DNA from: JAXGPP01 sp040766885
GTDB lineage: Bacteria; Planctomycetota; Planctomycetia; Pirellulales; Thermoguttaceae
DNA length: 64,000 nucleotides
Direction: 5' to 3'
NCBI GenBank assembly: GCA_040766885.1
Contig: JAXGPP010000003.1
Location: 310,001-374,000 of the forward strand
Position numbers and translations under genes: made by a program
The notes under the pieces: model-generated
Seen by the model: the letters and a program-made list of their open reading frames with translations, nothing else
What the model was told of the DNA's origin: nothing
Databases searched by the model: none
Shown here: piece by piece, positions 19,001-27,083 of the stretch
Layout of the letters: each line of letters starts with the position of its first letter
Position numbering within the stretch: position 1 is the stretch's first letter

Positions 19001-21099
19001 GCTTCCGGCGGCTTGTCCCAGTCGGGCGCAGGGAATCCCCAGTTCACGTTGCCCAGAAGGTCCTCCTTCTCTTCGCCCTGCCAGGTCTTGAACTTGATCG
19101 GCGTCTCACGGTTCTCATGCACCAATTCGTCGAGGCTACTCAAGCACGCGATGGCCGCATCAGAGAGAAACTGCACCTTACGCGACTTGACAGGAATGAC
19201 GGGCGACCGCTCCGCCGGGTTCATGAGTCCCAGGGCATCATCGAGGGACAGTGTCTCGGCCGACGCGCCGAGCACGGCGTCGATCTGGCCCTGCTCCTCT
19301 TTCGACAACTTCTTGCGGCTTGCCTGGTACGCGCCCGCCATTTGCTGGCATTCTTCGCGACAACGCTTCGCCGCAGCCATCTGCCGCAACAACTCGAGCC
19401 CGGCCAGTCGCTGCATGGCGTCCTTGGCCGCCAGCAGTCGCTCGGCGCTCTTGAGGGCCTGCGGGTCGGGTTGGTTCAGCAGCAGACCCGCGACTCCCTG
19501 CCGAAGATCGCTCGTCTTCCGCGTGAGATAACCCTCCAGCCGCTCGATCTCCTCCGGCTGGAGTCTCACTTTGGCCAACGACTTGCAGGCCGCCTCGCGA
19601 ACGTCGCTCGCCGAGTCGCCCACCAGCCGCACGAGCGTCTCCCGGGTAAGCACGTCCCATTTCTTCTGCGCGGCCAGGTTTTCGACCACCGCGCTGCGAT
19701 GCCAGGGACTGAGCGACGGCAGGTACGGCACCAGGGCGGTCGGGGGCCGCCTGCCCAGCGAGGCGACCAGATACTGGCTGACTTCTTCTCGTGATACCTT
19801 CCGCTCTGTCCACGGCCAAACGAGCGGCTTGAGGACCGCCGGCCTCTCAGGCACCCGCGCAAACAGCCGCTCCAGCCGTTCGAAGAGCCCCTCGCCCCCT
19901 TCGAGTTCGTCTGCCTCGTCGTCTTCTCCGCGGACCACGCCCCCCAAGGCACACAGGGCCACGCGCAAGTCCTCGTCATCGAGCGCCACGGCGCGCACCC
20001 CGTGCGCCTGGGGCAGCCCAAGCTGGCTCAGGTGCACCGCCGCTACGAAGCGGATCTCTACCCGTTTGTCCTTGAGCAGATTGGCAGCGACAGGAATGGT
20101 GGCCGGTGCATCGTCATAGGCCATCGACCACAGCGCCAGGTACACCCGTTCCGGATCGCGGCCGGTGATCGCCTTCTGCCGCGCCTGGGGATCGTCGAGC
20201 AGCGTAAGCACCGTATCGATCGTTGTATTGACCGTCTTCACGCTCACCGAATCCCAAGCCAGGCCAAACCACACGTTGGCCGCGCGGACCACCGCGCTGA
20301 ACCGGGCCAGGTCGTGGTCCCGGATCAACCGAAGCATCCGGCGATACGCCGTCGGATGGGCTTCGTCGACCGTCTCCAGGATCGTCTGCCGGAGTCCCTC
20401 CTGCCGCTGCGCCGCCAGGAGCGTCTTTTCCACGATTTCCCAGCCTTCCGTTCGCGCGGCCATCAGCAACGCCCGCACGACGTGATGGCCCATCCGGCCG
20501 ATCTCGTGTTCGTTGCGGATCGACTGGCAGAGGATCTCAAAAACCTCTTCCCCCTCATCGCCCCCCTGGTCGATGACCGCTGCGAGAAGCCGTCCGACTG
20601 CGACCTGGTCGGAGCCGTAGTGCTCTTCCAGATGGGGCGCCCAGGCCGCCAACCAGGCCGGCGTGAGCATGTCGCTTCGGTATCGACCGGCGATCGAAAT
20701 CATCTGGGTCAACCACGAAACACGAGCACCAAAACTCGCTTCGCTCTGGCCCGGCGCGCGGAACGACTTTCGGGAGAAACCCTCTTGATAGGGTCCCGTC
20801 TTGAGAGCCTGCCATGCCGCCTCGACTGCCGGCGCGAGCCCCGCGAAAAACGTCGCGAAAAACTTCAGGCGTTCTTTCACGGGCAACTGGTCGAGCGGGC
20901 GGACAGCCTCGCGGGCTGCCCGCATGTTCTTCTGCCAATCGTCCAACTCGAATTCCTTGCCCTTCGCGTCGCGCCTCATCAGGCCGTAGCCGATCGGGCG
21001 CAGCTTCGCCGGCAGCCGCTTCACCTCCGGCAGAAAGCCGTCCTCCCTCTCCACCCGCCACTCGTCCAGTCGTTTCTTGGCCACTTCCGGGCTAAGCAT
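16018..21099 (-). CDS. Giant DUF5724/DUF4132 protein
   Basis: At 1693 residues this is the largest protein in the window. The N-terminal 600 residues are helical with HEAT-like repeats (DKRVEIRFVAAVHLSQLGLP, GDSASDVREAACKSLAKV). The middle is family-specific. Around residues 1130-1350 a DUF4132-type region is seen (KRWQAMAEAAKFAANAAQAR, RKGKLKDHVRLLGLYPL), and the last 350 residues resemble the C-terminus of DUF5724/DUF4132 proteins (TLSRRYAGQQVQPKQAFALW, VSVAHRGGVDPEA, GRLFLPFADDDPRT). No enzyme motif was recognised. DUF4132 proteins such as E. coli YehI belong to clusters with MoxR ATPase and VWA proteins, but neither is adjacent here. A 142-residue gene lies 3 bases upstream and is surely co-transcribed. 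Codon use is like the neighbours, so recent transfer is not evident. Confidence 0.78.
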   Translation of the reverse strand: MLSPEVAKKRLDEWRVEREDGFLPEVKRLPAKLRPIGYGLMRRDAKGKEFELDDWQKNMRAAREAVRPLDQLPVKERLKFFATFFAGLAPAVEAAWQALKTGPYQEGFSRKSFRAPGQSEASFGARVSWLTQMISIAGRYRSDMLTPAWLAAWAPHLEEHYGSDQVAVGRLLAAVIDQGGDEGEEVFEILCQSIRNEHEIGRMGHHVVRALLMAARTEGWEIVEKTLLAAQRQEGLRQTILETVDEAHPTAYRRMLRLIRDHDLARFSAVVRAANVWFGLAWDSVSVKTVNTTIDTVLTLLDDPQARQKAITGRDPERVYLALWSMAYDDAPATIPVAANLLKDKRVEIRFVAAVHLSQLGLPQAHGVRAVALDDEDLRVALCALGGVVRGEDDEADELEGGEGLFERLERLFARVPERPAVLKPLVWPWTERKVSREEVSQYLVASLGRRPPTALVPYLPSLSPWHRSAVVENLAAQKKWDVLTRETLVRLVGDSASDVREAACKSLAKVRLQPEEIERLEGYLTRKTSDLRQGVAGLLLNQPDPQALKSAERLLAAKDAMQRLAGLELLRQMAAAKRCREECQQMAGAYQASRKKLSKEEQGQIDAVLGASAETLSLDDALGLMNPAERSPVIPVKSRKVQFLSDAAIACLSSLDELVHENRETPIKFKTWQGEEKEDLLGNVNWGFPAPDWDKPPEAARENLPLANVWEQWYAERAKALRDKDGFELLRAEVWLEVSKSEWEWKELQEWCKESADRKKVFAVLSGGQVRTKLKYPHIIDDLLSWLLFLHQPAEAVDFLLDAVETSFSLVPESEMKKLLSEPSPRKNAWEGPEDWRNDDPMMMWLKQLQGYVARHRITPAPEQAARWWRLVRWLDEPAVGARRHRPDFARLSDAYELGAATVADIADHLLGPRDEGRYSYRSFSSLADLTARRLDKEDEALLAKHPELRELVEKCRVQIVETELARGEAPTAATGPAWELGSLWGTELLLRFMTGVGKQGFKAATGWRRTGATSKVCTLTQLASVTYPLPGDTPEEFARLVRGAITGGQLAEKQLLELAFLAPQWGRFVEGALKWEGFTEALYWFIAHMSYAFRVTEQAAAGAGIEDAEPTESADAGTEADSGQEKPSAWDRLIAERTALPVQDRAAGAVDVGWFRRTYEAITPKRWQAMAEAAKFAANAAQARRAQFVADVLTGKASRKQLIDGVRKGKLKDHVRLLGLYPLAAGAKRDSDLVERYNVLQEYRRYARGLSAMSKPDALGAAEIGMQNLASTAGYPDPLRLEWALEAEQVRELARGAVTAKKDGVMITLVLDEQGQPKMTIVKGNKPLKSIPPALKKDKRIGDLAEQATHLRRQASRMKASLEAAMCRGDSFSAAELVQLSGHAILAPLLSRLVLVGEGIMGYPDKGGKALRDPRGKLEPIKKSETLRIAHAFDLLESGEWDQYQHECFRAERVQPFKQVFRELYVVTRQERRDGTLSRRYAGQQVQPKQAFALWGQRGWGTQDGVWKTFHDVGITASVDFKYGAFTPLEVEGLTIESVEFRRRDEHKPLKLVDVPPRLFSEVMRDVDLVVSVAHRGGVDPEASASTVEMRASLLRETCELLGLKNVRIKNSHALIDGELAHYSLHLGSAGVHRLPGGAVCLVAVPAQHRGRLFLPFADDDPRTAEVIAKTILLARDSEIQDPTILEQIAR

Positions 21100-21102
21100 G
21101 AA

Positions 21103-21531
21103 TCATCCTCCGGCCAACAGGGTGAGGCGAATAAACGTGACGCGACTTTCCGAATCGAGGAACACCTGCCGATCGAGTTCTCGATGGTCCTGCCCGTCGA
21201 TGACGACCAGGTAGAGCCCGTCTTCGAAGGCTTCGAGGGCCGTCCCCACGGCATCTTCAACATCGACTTCCTGAGGCTCGATCTCGCTTGAGCCGGAGTC
21301 GATCTTTCCCCGTTCCGCCCCCTCGACGATCTCGCGAGCCGAAAGGACTCGCAGCGCCAGCCGGTCGTGCTGACGCCGCTTGAAGGCGGCAACCTCCTCG
21401 CGAACCACGTGCTCGATCAATTGTCGCAGCGTTATCCCGTCATCCCCGCGAATACCTGGCGGCGGGGCAACCGAGAAATCGGCAAACAGCGGCTTCTTCC
21501 TGCCCAATGCCTTTCCGCTGATAGTGAGCAT
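21103..21531 (-). CDS. Small partner of the DUF5724/DUF4132 protein (unknown)
   Basis: The 142-residue protein starts at ATG 21531, fixed by GGAGG seven bases upstream; the open frame to 21657 is longer than needed. It begins MLTISGKALGRKKPLFADFS, then has GITLRQLIEHVVREEVAAFK and a helical middle, and ends in VTFIRLTLLAGG. A central acidic segment is followed by EAFEDGLYLVVIDGQDHREL. It resembles no family that I can name. It is soluble, without signal peptide or membrane segment. Its stop lies 3 bases before the start of the giant DUF5724/DUF4132 gene, so both products should be made together and may form a complex; this is inference from operon structure. Confidence 0.65.
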   Translation of the reverse strand: MLTISGKALGRKKPLFADFSVAPPPGIRGDDGITLRQLIEHVVREEVAAFKRRQHDRLALRVLSAREIVEGAERGKIDSGSSEIEPQEVDVEDAVGTALEAFEDGLYLVVIDGQDHRELDRQVFLDSESRVTFIRLTLLAGG

Positions 21532-21778
21532 GGCATGACCTCCGGGTGAATCCATGCCTCGAAGAGAAGTGTGTACCCACCAAAGTACCGCCGACCACCG
21601 CGGCAAACAAGCGGGACTGCTACGGAGAGAAACCGTGAAATGGCGGCCTCTGTCCACCCGGCCCGTCCGTCTGCGTCTTGTGCGGAGGGGGCTGGCGTTT
21701 GAAGTGTCAGTCCGCTATTTGTGTATGGGCACAGTGGCGAGAGCGACAGCCTTCAACACAATCGCGATGGAGAAAAAC
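21532..21778. promoter_or_regulatory. Divergent promoter region
   Basis: This interval of 247 bases lies between the minus-strand DUF5724 operon and the plus-strand GH172 gene and must carry both promoters. No strong consensus promoter or repeat was recognised. Confidence 0.35.
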
Positions 21779-22852
21779 ATGAGAAGCAGCCTGTTTGCCG
21801 TCTGTCTGCTGGCCGCGACGGCCGTGTGGGGACAGCAACCCGACCTGATGCATGAGCCCTACCTGCTCGACACCGGCCTGGTGTCGCGTTCGATCTCGTT
21901 TGAGAACCCTACCGGCGAACCCGGGCAGGGAGGGCAGGCGGCGAGTAACCTGGGCGTGGGACGCAAGGGAGCCCCCTCCCGATCGATCAAGCCGGGTGAA
22001 ACAGTTCAGCTTTGCGATATCGCCGGCACCGGCACGATCCGCCACATCTGGATCACTACCGCCCGTGAACCGGAGGTGCAGCGGGCCGCGCTCGTTCGCG
22101 CCTATTGGGACGACCAGGAGCATCCCAGCATCGAGTGCCCGATCGGCGACCTGTTCGGTTTCGCCCACGGCAAGATCATGCCCTACGATTCCGCGGTTCA
22201 TTCGGTCGGGCCGACCGGCGGTCGGAACCTCTGGCTGCCCATGCCGTTCATGAAGCGGGCGAAGCTCACGTTCACCAACGAAAGCTCGCAGGCGATCCCG
22301 CTCTTCTACCAGATCGGCTACACGCTCGGCGACAAGCACCCCGATGACGTCGGCCGCCTGCACGTCCTCTTCCGCCGCGAGAACCCGACCAAGGAAAAGG
22401 TCGATTTCGAGCTTCTGCCGCAGCGGACGAACAAGGGGCGGTTCATCGGCTCGATCATTGGCATCCGCAATCTGCACCCGAACCAGTGGTGGGGCGAAGG
22501 CGAGATCAAGGTCTATATGGACGGCGACAAGGAATTCCCCACGATCGTGGGCACGGGTAGCGAGGACTACGTCGGCTTGGCGTGGGGCATCCAGCAGACA
22601 CCCTTCTTCTACAACGGCTGCAGCCTGAACGAGAAGAATTTCATCTCGATGTACCGCTGGCACCTGCCCGACCCGATCGCCTGGCAGAAGGACGCCCGCA
22701 TCACCATCCAGCAGATCGCCTGGCGGAACGGGCTTGCCGAGACCTCGGACGACTGGTCGTGCGCCACCTTCTGGTACGAACCCGCGCCGAGCGCCCCGCT
22801 GCCCGCGCTGCCCGACACGGCCGCCCGCACGGCGGAGATCTGGAAAGACTGA
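21779..22852 (+). CDS. Secreted DUF2961 / GH172-family glycoside hydrolase
   Basis: The 357-residue protein has a Sec signal (SLFAVCLLAATAVWG). It shows the DUF2961 pattern: GTGTIRHIWITT near residue 85, GRNLWLPMPFMKRAKLTF near 150, and VGTGSEDYVGLAWG with FYNGCSLNEKNFISMYRWHL near 255-295. DUF2961 is the catalytic domain of glycoside hydrolase family 172, which includes difructose-anhydride enzymes and arabinofuranosidases; acidic residues such as the Glu of GSEDY are expected in catalysis. The exact substrate cannot be read from sequence. ATG 21779 is preferred because GGAG lies six bases upstream; the in-frame ATG 21767 would itself overlap that site. Confidence 0.85.
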   Translation: MRSSLFAVCLLAATAVWGQQPDLMHEPYLLDTGLVSRSISFENPTGEPGQGGQAASNLGVGRKGAPSRSIKPGETVQLCDIAGTGTIRHIWITTAREPEVQRAALVRAYWDDQEHPSIECPIGDLFGFAHGKIMPYDSAVHSVGPTGGRNLWLPMPFMKRAKLTFTNESSQAIPLFYQIGYTLGDKHPDDVGRLHVLFRRENPTKEKVDFELLPQRTNKGRFIGSIIGIRNLHPNQWWGEGEIKVYMDGDKEFPTIVGTGSEDYVGLAWGIQQTPFFYNGCSLNEKNFISMYRWHLPDPIAWQKDARITIQQIAWRNGLAETSDDWSCATFWYEPAPSAPLPALPDTAARTAEIWKD

Positions 22853-22916
22853 TCCCGCGGGACCGATGGCCGGCTACGGCATCAAATCAACTTCTTCGTC
22901 TTCAAAGGAGCTTCCC

Positions 22917-23426
22917 GTGGAACTGGTATTCGACGAGAACAGCATCGGAACCTGGGCCGCGCGGTATGCGTACGCTGAAGAAGACGCGGATCTTGTCGCC
23001 CTGGTTCCATTGGTGAGAGAAACTGGCTGGCTTTCTCTCGATCAATTGTGGCAGATCGCTCGCTGGAAGTCCCGACGCAGTGCGGGAAGAGTGCATGAGA
23101 ACGACGAGGATTACGTCAGAGCGGTCACCGGATTTGCTCTCCAGACCAAGAGCGAGCGGGCAAGAATCGAAGCACTGACCTTACTGGACGGCGTGGGCTG
23201 GCCGACGGCGTCGGTCATCCTTCACTTTTTCCATTGTGAATGCTACCCAATCCTCGACTTCCGTGCGCTATCGTCCGTTGGCGAGGAAGAGCCGGATCAG
23301 TATACGTTCGGTTTCTGGTGGAGTTACGTCGAGTTCTGCCGGGCACTGGCGGACCGGACCGGGCACGACATGAGGACGTTGGATCGGGCGCTGTGGGCCT
23401 ACTCGGAACAACACCCACAGACGTGA
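22917..23426 (+). CDS. HhH-GPD-like small protein (DNA-glycosylase fold, unknown role)
   Basis: The protein has 169 residues from a GTG start decided by AAAGGAG at 22904-22910, six bases upstream. The centre reads LDGVGWPTASVILHFF, a helix-hairpin-helix-like element, followed by YPILDFRALSSVG, whose Asp lies where HhH-GPD DNA glycosylases have their catalytic aspartate. A tail FWWSYVEFCRALADRTG and MRTLDRALW is shared by small proteins of this type, as I recall them. There is no iron-sulphur loop as in MutY/Nth. It may be a DNA repair or defence enzyme, but this is inference. It lies between a glycosidase and a RhuM gene, in an accessory-looking patch. Confidence 0.6.
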   Translation: MELVFDENSIGTWAARYAYAEEDADLVALVPLVRETGWLSLDQLWQIARWKSRRSAGRVHENDEDYVRAVTGFALQTKSERARIEALTLLDGVGWPTASVILHFFHCECYPILDFRALSSVGEEEPDQYTFGFWWSYVEFCRALADRTGHDMRTLDRALWAYSEQHPQT

Positions 23427-23475
23427 GATCTACGCGTGTCGCCGGTCATCACCCACTCCTTTCTTGTCCATTGAT

Positions 23476-24510
23476 TTAGCCGCTTTGACCGCGGTGTTTC
23501 TCTTCGATCCGTTTGACCTCCTTCTCGAAATCGCTCTCGAACCGATGGTCCTGCTCGATGCGAAATGCCGCATATTGCTCCTCGGCTAAGCGTTTCGCCA
23601 CCTCGGCCGACACGCTTCCGGCGTTCGTCAGCACCTCGTATTCGTTGAACTTCAGGAACGCGTCCAGCTTGGCGACCCAGTCGGCCATGCGCATCGCTAT
23701 GTGCCGCGCTGCCTGGTTCTCGGCATAGTCCAGGTACATGCTGACGATCCGCTCCAGTTCCTTGATCTCTGTCTCGATCAGGTAGTTCTTGGCGATCGAT
23801 ACGTCGCTCTTGAGGATCTTCCCACGGGGAGCGTTCTTCCAGGTCGTCAGGCCCATCGTGGGCTTTGTGGCGTCGGCTCGCTCAGCAATGATCTCGGCAG
23901 CCGTCCTACCGGTCACCGCCCAGTGCAGCTTGCTCTGGACGGTCTTGAAAAACGTCTTGGTGATCTCCGCGTCCTTGTCGTAGTCGATGCTGCACTGCTC
24001 GTAGATGTCGGTGATCTTCAGGTAAAACCGCCGCTCGCTGGCGCGGATCTCCCGGATCCGTTCCAGCAGTTCATCAAAGTAGTCTTTGCCGAACCGCCTG
24101 TTGAGCTTCAGTCGCTCGTCGTCGAGCACGAACCCCTTGATGACGAATTCCCGCAGCGTCTGCGTGGCCCAGATCCGGAACCGCGTGGCCTGGGTGCTGT
24201 TGACTCGGTACCCCACCGAAATAATGGCGTCCAAGTTGTAGAACTCGATTTCGCGACGGACCTCGCGATTACCCTCGCGTTGAACCCTTTGAATTTTTCG
24301 AAGAGTTGCCTCCCGGCTGAGTTCGCCTGAGTCGTAAATCTCTCTGAGATGGTAACTTATGGTGGGAATCTCTACCCCGAAGAGCTCTGCGATCTTCCGC
24401 TGATTGAGCCAGAAGGTCTCCGCTTCATAGAGCACCTCGATCTTGACCGTCCTGTCCTGGGTCTGGTACAGGATGATTTCCCCTTCGCTGGGGTTTTCTG
24501 CGCTGGACAT
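23476..24510 (-). CDS. RhuM family protein
   Basis: The 344-residue protein is a full-length member of the RhuM family, named after a Salmonella pathogenicity-island protein. Typical segments are EIILYQTQDRTVKIEVLYE, the helix-turn-helix-like FWLNQRKIAELFGVEIPTIS, YNLDAIISVGYRVNS and ATQTLREFVIKGFVLDDERL, and the C-terminal AENQAARHIAMRMADWV. The role is unknown; the family is scattered in genomes and often sits in islands, which suggests exchange by transfer and a possible regulatory or conflict role. The protein is richer in Lys, Asn and Ile than its neighbours, consistent with an imported gene. It converges with the HhH-GPD-like gene. Confidence 0.88.
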   Translation of the reverse strand: MSSAENPSEGEIILYQTQDRTVKIEVLYEAETFWLNQRKIAELFGVEIPTISYHLREIYDSGELSREATLRKIQRVQREGNREVRREIEFYNLDAIISVGYRVNSTQATRFRIWATQTLREFVIKGFVLDDERLKLNRRFGKDYFDELLERIREIRASERRFYLKITDIYEQCSIDYDKDAEITKTFFKTVQSKLHWAVTGRTAAEIIAERADATKPTMGLTTWKNAPRGKILKSDVSIAKNYLIETEIKELERIVSMYLDYAENQAARHIAMRMADWVAKLDAFLKFNEYEVLTNAGSVSAEVAKRLAEEQYAAFRIEQDHRFESDFEKEVKRIEEKHRGQSG

Positions 24511-24688
24511 CGTCTTCCACTCTGCGGCGTCGGCGTGGATTCAAGCCGGTATTATGGTGACTCACGGCTGTCCGCACCAGCGCGTGGGTGAGAAGGTAAA
24601 TTTCCGCCGAGCCGTCCGCGCGGTTCAACGCTCCGCCGGCGATTCCTGTTCTCCCGGCTGAGAGCATCAGAATTTGCCTCCCGCCGCT

Positions 24689-25255
24689 CTATCCTCGCGG
24701 CGGCATTGGCGGCTGAGTGCCGGAATGCTCCTTGCGAACCCGGGTGAGATACTTCTCGAGGATCGCCGGAACCTGGTCGGGCGTTACCTGGGCGTGAACA
24801 TCATCGTCGATCATCAGCACCGGCGCCAGACCGCAGGTGCCCAGGCATCGCGAGCCCTCCAGTGTGAACACGCCGTCGGTGCTCGTCTCGCCGAATTTGA
24901 TTCCCAACTCCTCCATCAGCTTGGCGGCGACGCGATCGGCTCCCTTCACGTAGCATGCCGTCCCCAGGCAGATGCGGATCATGTACCGCCCGCGCGGCGA
25001 CAGGCGGTAGTAGTGGTAGAAGCTTGCCACGCCCGAGACCTTGGCGGCCGGGATCTGCATCAGTTGGGCCACCGCGTCGAGATGGGCCGCGGCCAGGAAA
25101 CCGTTGTCGGCCTGCACGCGGTGCAGCACCGAGATGAGATGGCTTTCCGGTTGCGGCAGCGCGCGGCACTCCTCGATGTAGGCAACGATGTCCGGGCCGA
25201 GAATTCGCCTGGCGTCTGCTTCAACCAGCGGCCAGTTGTCGGTCGACGTGCTCAT
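24689..25255 (-). CDS. hndA: NAD-linked [FeFe]-hydrogenase, NuoE-like [2Fe-2S] subunit
   Basis: The 188-residue protein is a NuoE/HndA-type subunit. A helical N-terminal part (SHLISVLHRVQADNGFL, IPAAKVSGVASFYHYY) precedes a thioredoxin-like ferredoxin with the four ligands: CLGTAC (Cys-x4-Cys) and CLGTCG preceded by SR, giving Cys-x3-Cys. The [2Fe-2S] cluster passes electrons between the flavoprotein and the rest of the complex. It is the last gene of the three-gene operon, starting 18 bases after the HydA stop. GGAAG lies about nine bases before the ATG. The symbol follows the Desulfovibrio Hnd naming; hydC is the Thermotoga equivalent. Confidence 0.88.
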   Translation of the reverse strand: MSTSTDNWPLVEADARRILGPDIVAYIEECRALPQPESHLISVLHRVQADNGFLAAAHLDAVAQLMQIPAAKVSGVASFYHYYRLSPRGRYMIRICLGTACYVKGADRVAAKLMEELGIKFGETSTDGVFTLEGSRCLGTCGLAPVLMIDDDVHAQVTPDQVPAILEKYLTRVRKEHSGTQPPMPPRG

Positions 25256-25273
25256 TTCTTGCTTCCGTTATGG

Positions 25274-27031
25274 TCACTTGATGCCGCGCGGCAGCTTGGC
25301 GTGATAATGTGTGTGCAGGATCTCGTGGGCCCGCTCCGAACCCACGCTGCCGAGGAAATTGGCGTAGAGCTCCTCGATGGCCGGATTCTCGTAGGACTTC
25401 CGCAGTGTCTTCGACTGGTCGATGCTGTACAGCGCCTGACCGCGGAGGCGAACCAGTTCGGGATCGAGCACTTTCATCCCCGGCGGCGGATACGGCTGGC
25501 CGCCGCCCCCTACGCATCCGCCCGGACACGCCATCACCTCGATCACGTGGAACGGTTCGCCGACGACAATCTTGTCCAGCAGGACCTTGGCGTTCTGCAG
25601 GCCGTTGGCCACGCCCACCCGGACGTTCTTGTCGCCGATGGCCACGCGGACATCGCGCAGTCCCTCGACCGCCCGGACCTCGGTGAAATCTAGTCGGTCG
25701 GCCGGCTTGCCGGTCACCAGTTCGCTGGCCGCGCGCAAGGTGGCTTCCATCACTCCCCCCGTGCAGCCGAAGATGTCACCGGCACCCGACGACAACCCCA
25801 GCGGTTGGTCGAACTCGCCGTCCTTGAGCGAGCTGAAACTGATGCCGTAGGACTTGATCATCCAAATCAGCTCACGAGTGGTGAGCACGGCATCGGTCAT
25901 CGGCGTGCCGTCGGCCTCGCGGTGCTCCTGGCGGTTGGCCTCGTACTTCTTGGCCACGCAGGGCATCACGGCGACCATGAACACCTGCTCCGGCGGAATC
26001 CCCTTCTTCTCGGCGTAGTAGGTCTTGCTGAGCGCCGACACCATGCTCATCGGCGAGCGGCAGGTCGAGGCATGCGGGATGAGTTGCGGGTAGAACTTTT
26101 CCATGAAGTTGATCCACCCCGGCGAGCACGACGTGATCATCGGCAATGGGCCGTGGCCTCCGAGCCGATTGAGAAACTCGTGGGCTTCTTCGACGATCGT
26201 CAGATCGGCGCCGAAATCGGTGTCAAACACGGCGTCGAAGCCCAGCACCCTCAGCGCGCTGACGAGCTTTCCCGTGGCCGGCGTGCCCGGCGGCAATCCG
26301 AAGCCCTCTCCGATGGCCGCGCGGATCGAGGGAGCGGTCTGGACGACAACATGCATGGCCGGATCGGCCAGCGCCTTCCACACTTCTTCGGTGCTTCGCT
26401 GCTCGAGAAAAGCCGCGGTCGGGCAGACGTTGATGCACTGGCCGCACTGGATGCAGACCGATTCGTCCATCTTCACCGCGTGGGCCGGCGTCACCACCGT
26501 ATGGAAACCGCGCCCCTGCTGGCTGAGGTTGAACACCCCCTGGATCTCCGCGCACACGCGGACGCAGCGGCCGCAGAGGATGCACTTGTTCGAGTCGCGA
26601 ACCACCGAGTGGCTCGAGTCCTCGATGTCGAAGTGCTTGCGCTGGCCCTCGAACAGCCGCTCGCGGACGCCCGTCGAATAGGCCAGGTTCTGCAGTTCGC
26701 AGTGCCCGTCGCGCTCGCAGGTCTGGCAGTCCTTGGGATGGTTGTCGAGCAACAACTCGATGATGTCGCGCCGGGCCTGCCGGATCTCCGGCGAACTGGT
26801 GCGCACCTTCATCCCTTCCCACACCTCCACGCTGCACGCCGCCATGTAGTAGCCCATCCCCTCCACGTCAACAATGCACACGCGGCACGAGCCGGCAAGG
26901 CTCAGGTCCGGATGGTAGCAGAGCCGCGGAATGTGGATTCCCAGCCCGTCGGCCGCCTCCATGATCGTCGTCCCTTCGGCAACGGCGATCGGCGTCTCAT
27001 CAATGGTCAGGTTGATCTTCTTCTTGGCCAT
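25274..27031 (-). CDS. hydA: [FeFe]-hydrogenase catalytic subunit (HydA/HndD type)
   Basis: The 585-residue protein reversibly reduces protons to H2 in the cytoplasm. In order it has a plant-type [2Fe-2S] domain (LCYHP, SCRVCIVDVEG, ACS), a His-ligated [4Fe-4S] site (HPKDCQTCERDGHC), two [4Fe-4S] ferredoxin motifs (CILCGRCVRVC and CIQCGQCINVCP), and the H-cluster domain. H-cluster motifs: L1 TSCSPGW (residues 300-306), L2 MPCVAKKYE (Cys358) and L3 EVMACPGGCVGGGGQP (Cys502, Cys506), plus the HEILHTHY tail typical of the family. The usual L1 is TSCCPxW, so position 303 is Ser instead of Cys; in CpI/CrHydA1 numbering that second Cys is a cluster ligand. An extra Cys423 occurs in DIFGCTGG. It is co-transcribed with NuoF- and NuoE-like subunits; no Shine-Dalgarno site is visible. 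Confidence 0.93.
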   Translation of the reverse strand: MAKKKINLTIDETPIAVAEGTTIMEAADGLGIHIPRLCYHPDLSLAGSCRVCIVDVEGMGYYMAACSVEVWEGMKVRTSSPEIRQARRDIIELLLDNHPKDCQTCERDGHCELQNLAYSTGVRERLFEGQRKHFDIEDSSHSVVRDSNKCILCGRCVRVCAEIQGVFNLSQQGRGFHTVVTPAHAVKMDESVCIQCGQCINVCPTAAFLEQRSTEEVWKALADPAMHVVVQTAPSIRAAIGEGFGLPPGTPATGKLVSALRVLGFDAVFDTDFGADLTIVEEAHEFLNRLGGHGPLPMITSCSPGWINFMEKFYPQLIPHASTCRSPMSMVSALSKTYYAEKKGIPPEQVFMVAVMPCVAKKYEANRQEHREADGTPMTDAVLTTRELIWMIKSYGISFSSLKDGEFDQPLGLSSGAGDIFGCTGGVMEATLRAASELVTGKPADRLDFTEVRAVEGLRDVRVAIGDKNVRVGVANGLQNAKVLLDKIVVGEPFHVIEVMACPGGCVGGGGQPYPPPGMKVLDPELVRLRGQALYSIDQSKTLRKSYENPAIEELYANFLGSVGSERAHEILHTHYHAKLPRGIK

Positions 27032-27083
27032 GGCAACGAAAACCGGGAGGCGAGTGGAAAGGAGAGCGGAAAGAAAAGGGTTC

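Noticed and set aside
17830..19794. 654-codon plus-strand frame inside the DUF5724/DUF4132 gene
   Set aside because: Arg/Gln/Leu-rich shadow without recognisable domains; the minus-strand frame is continuous over 5 kb.
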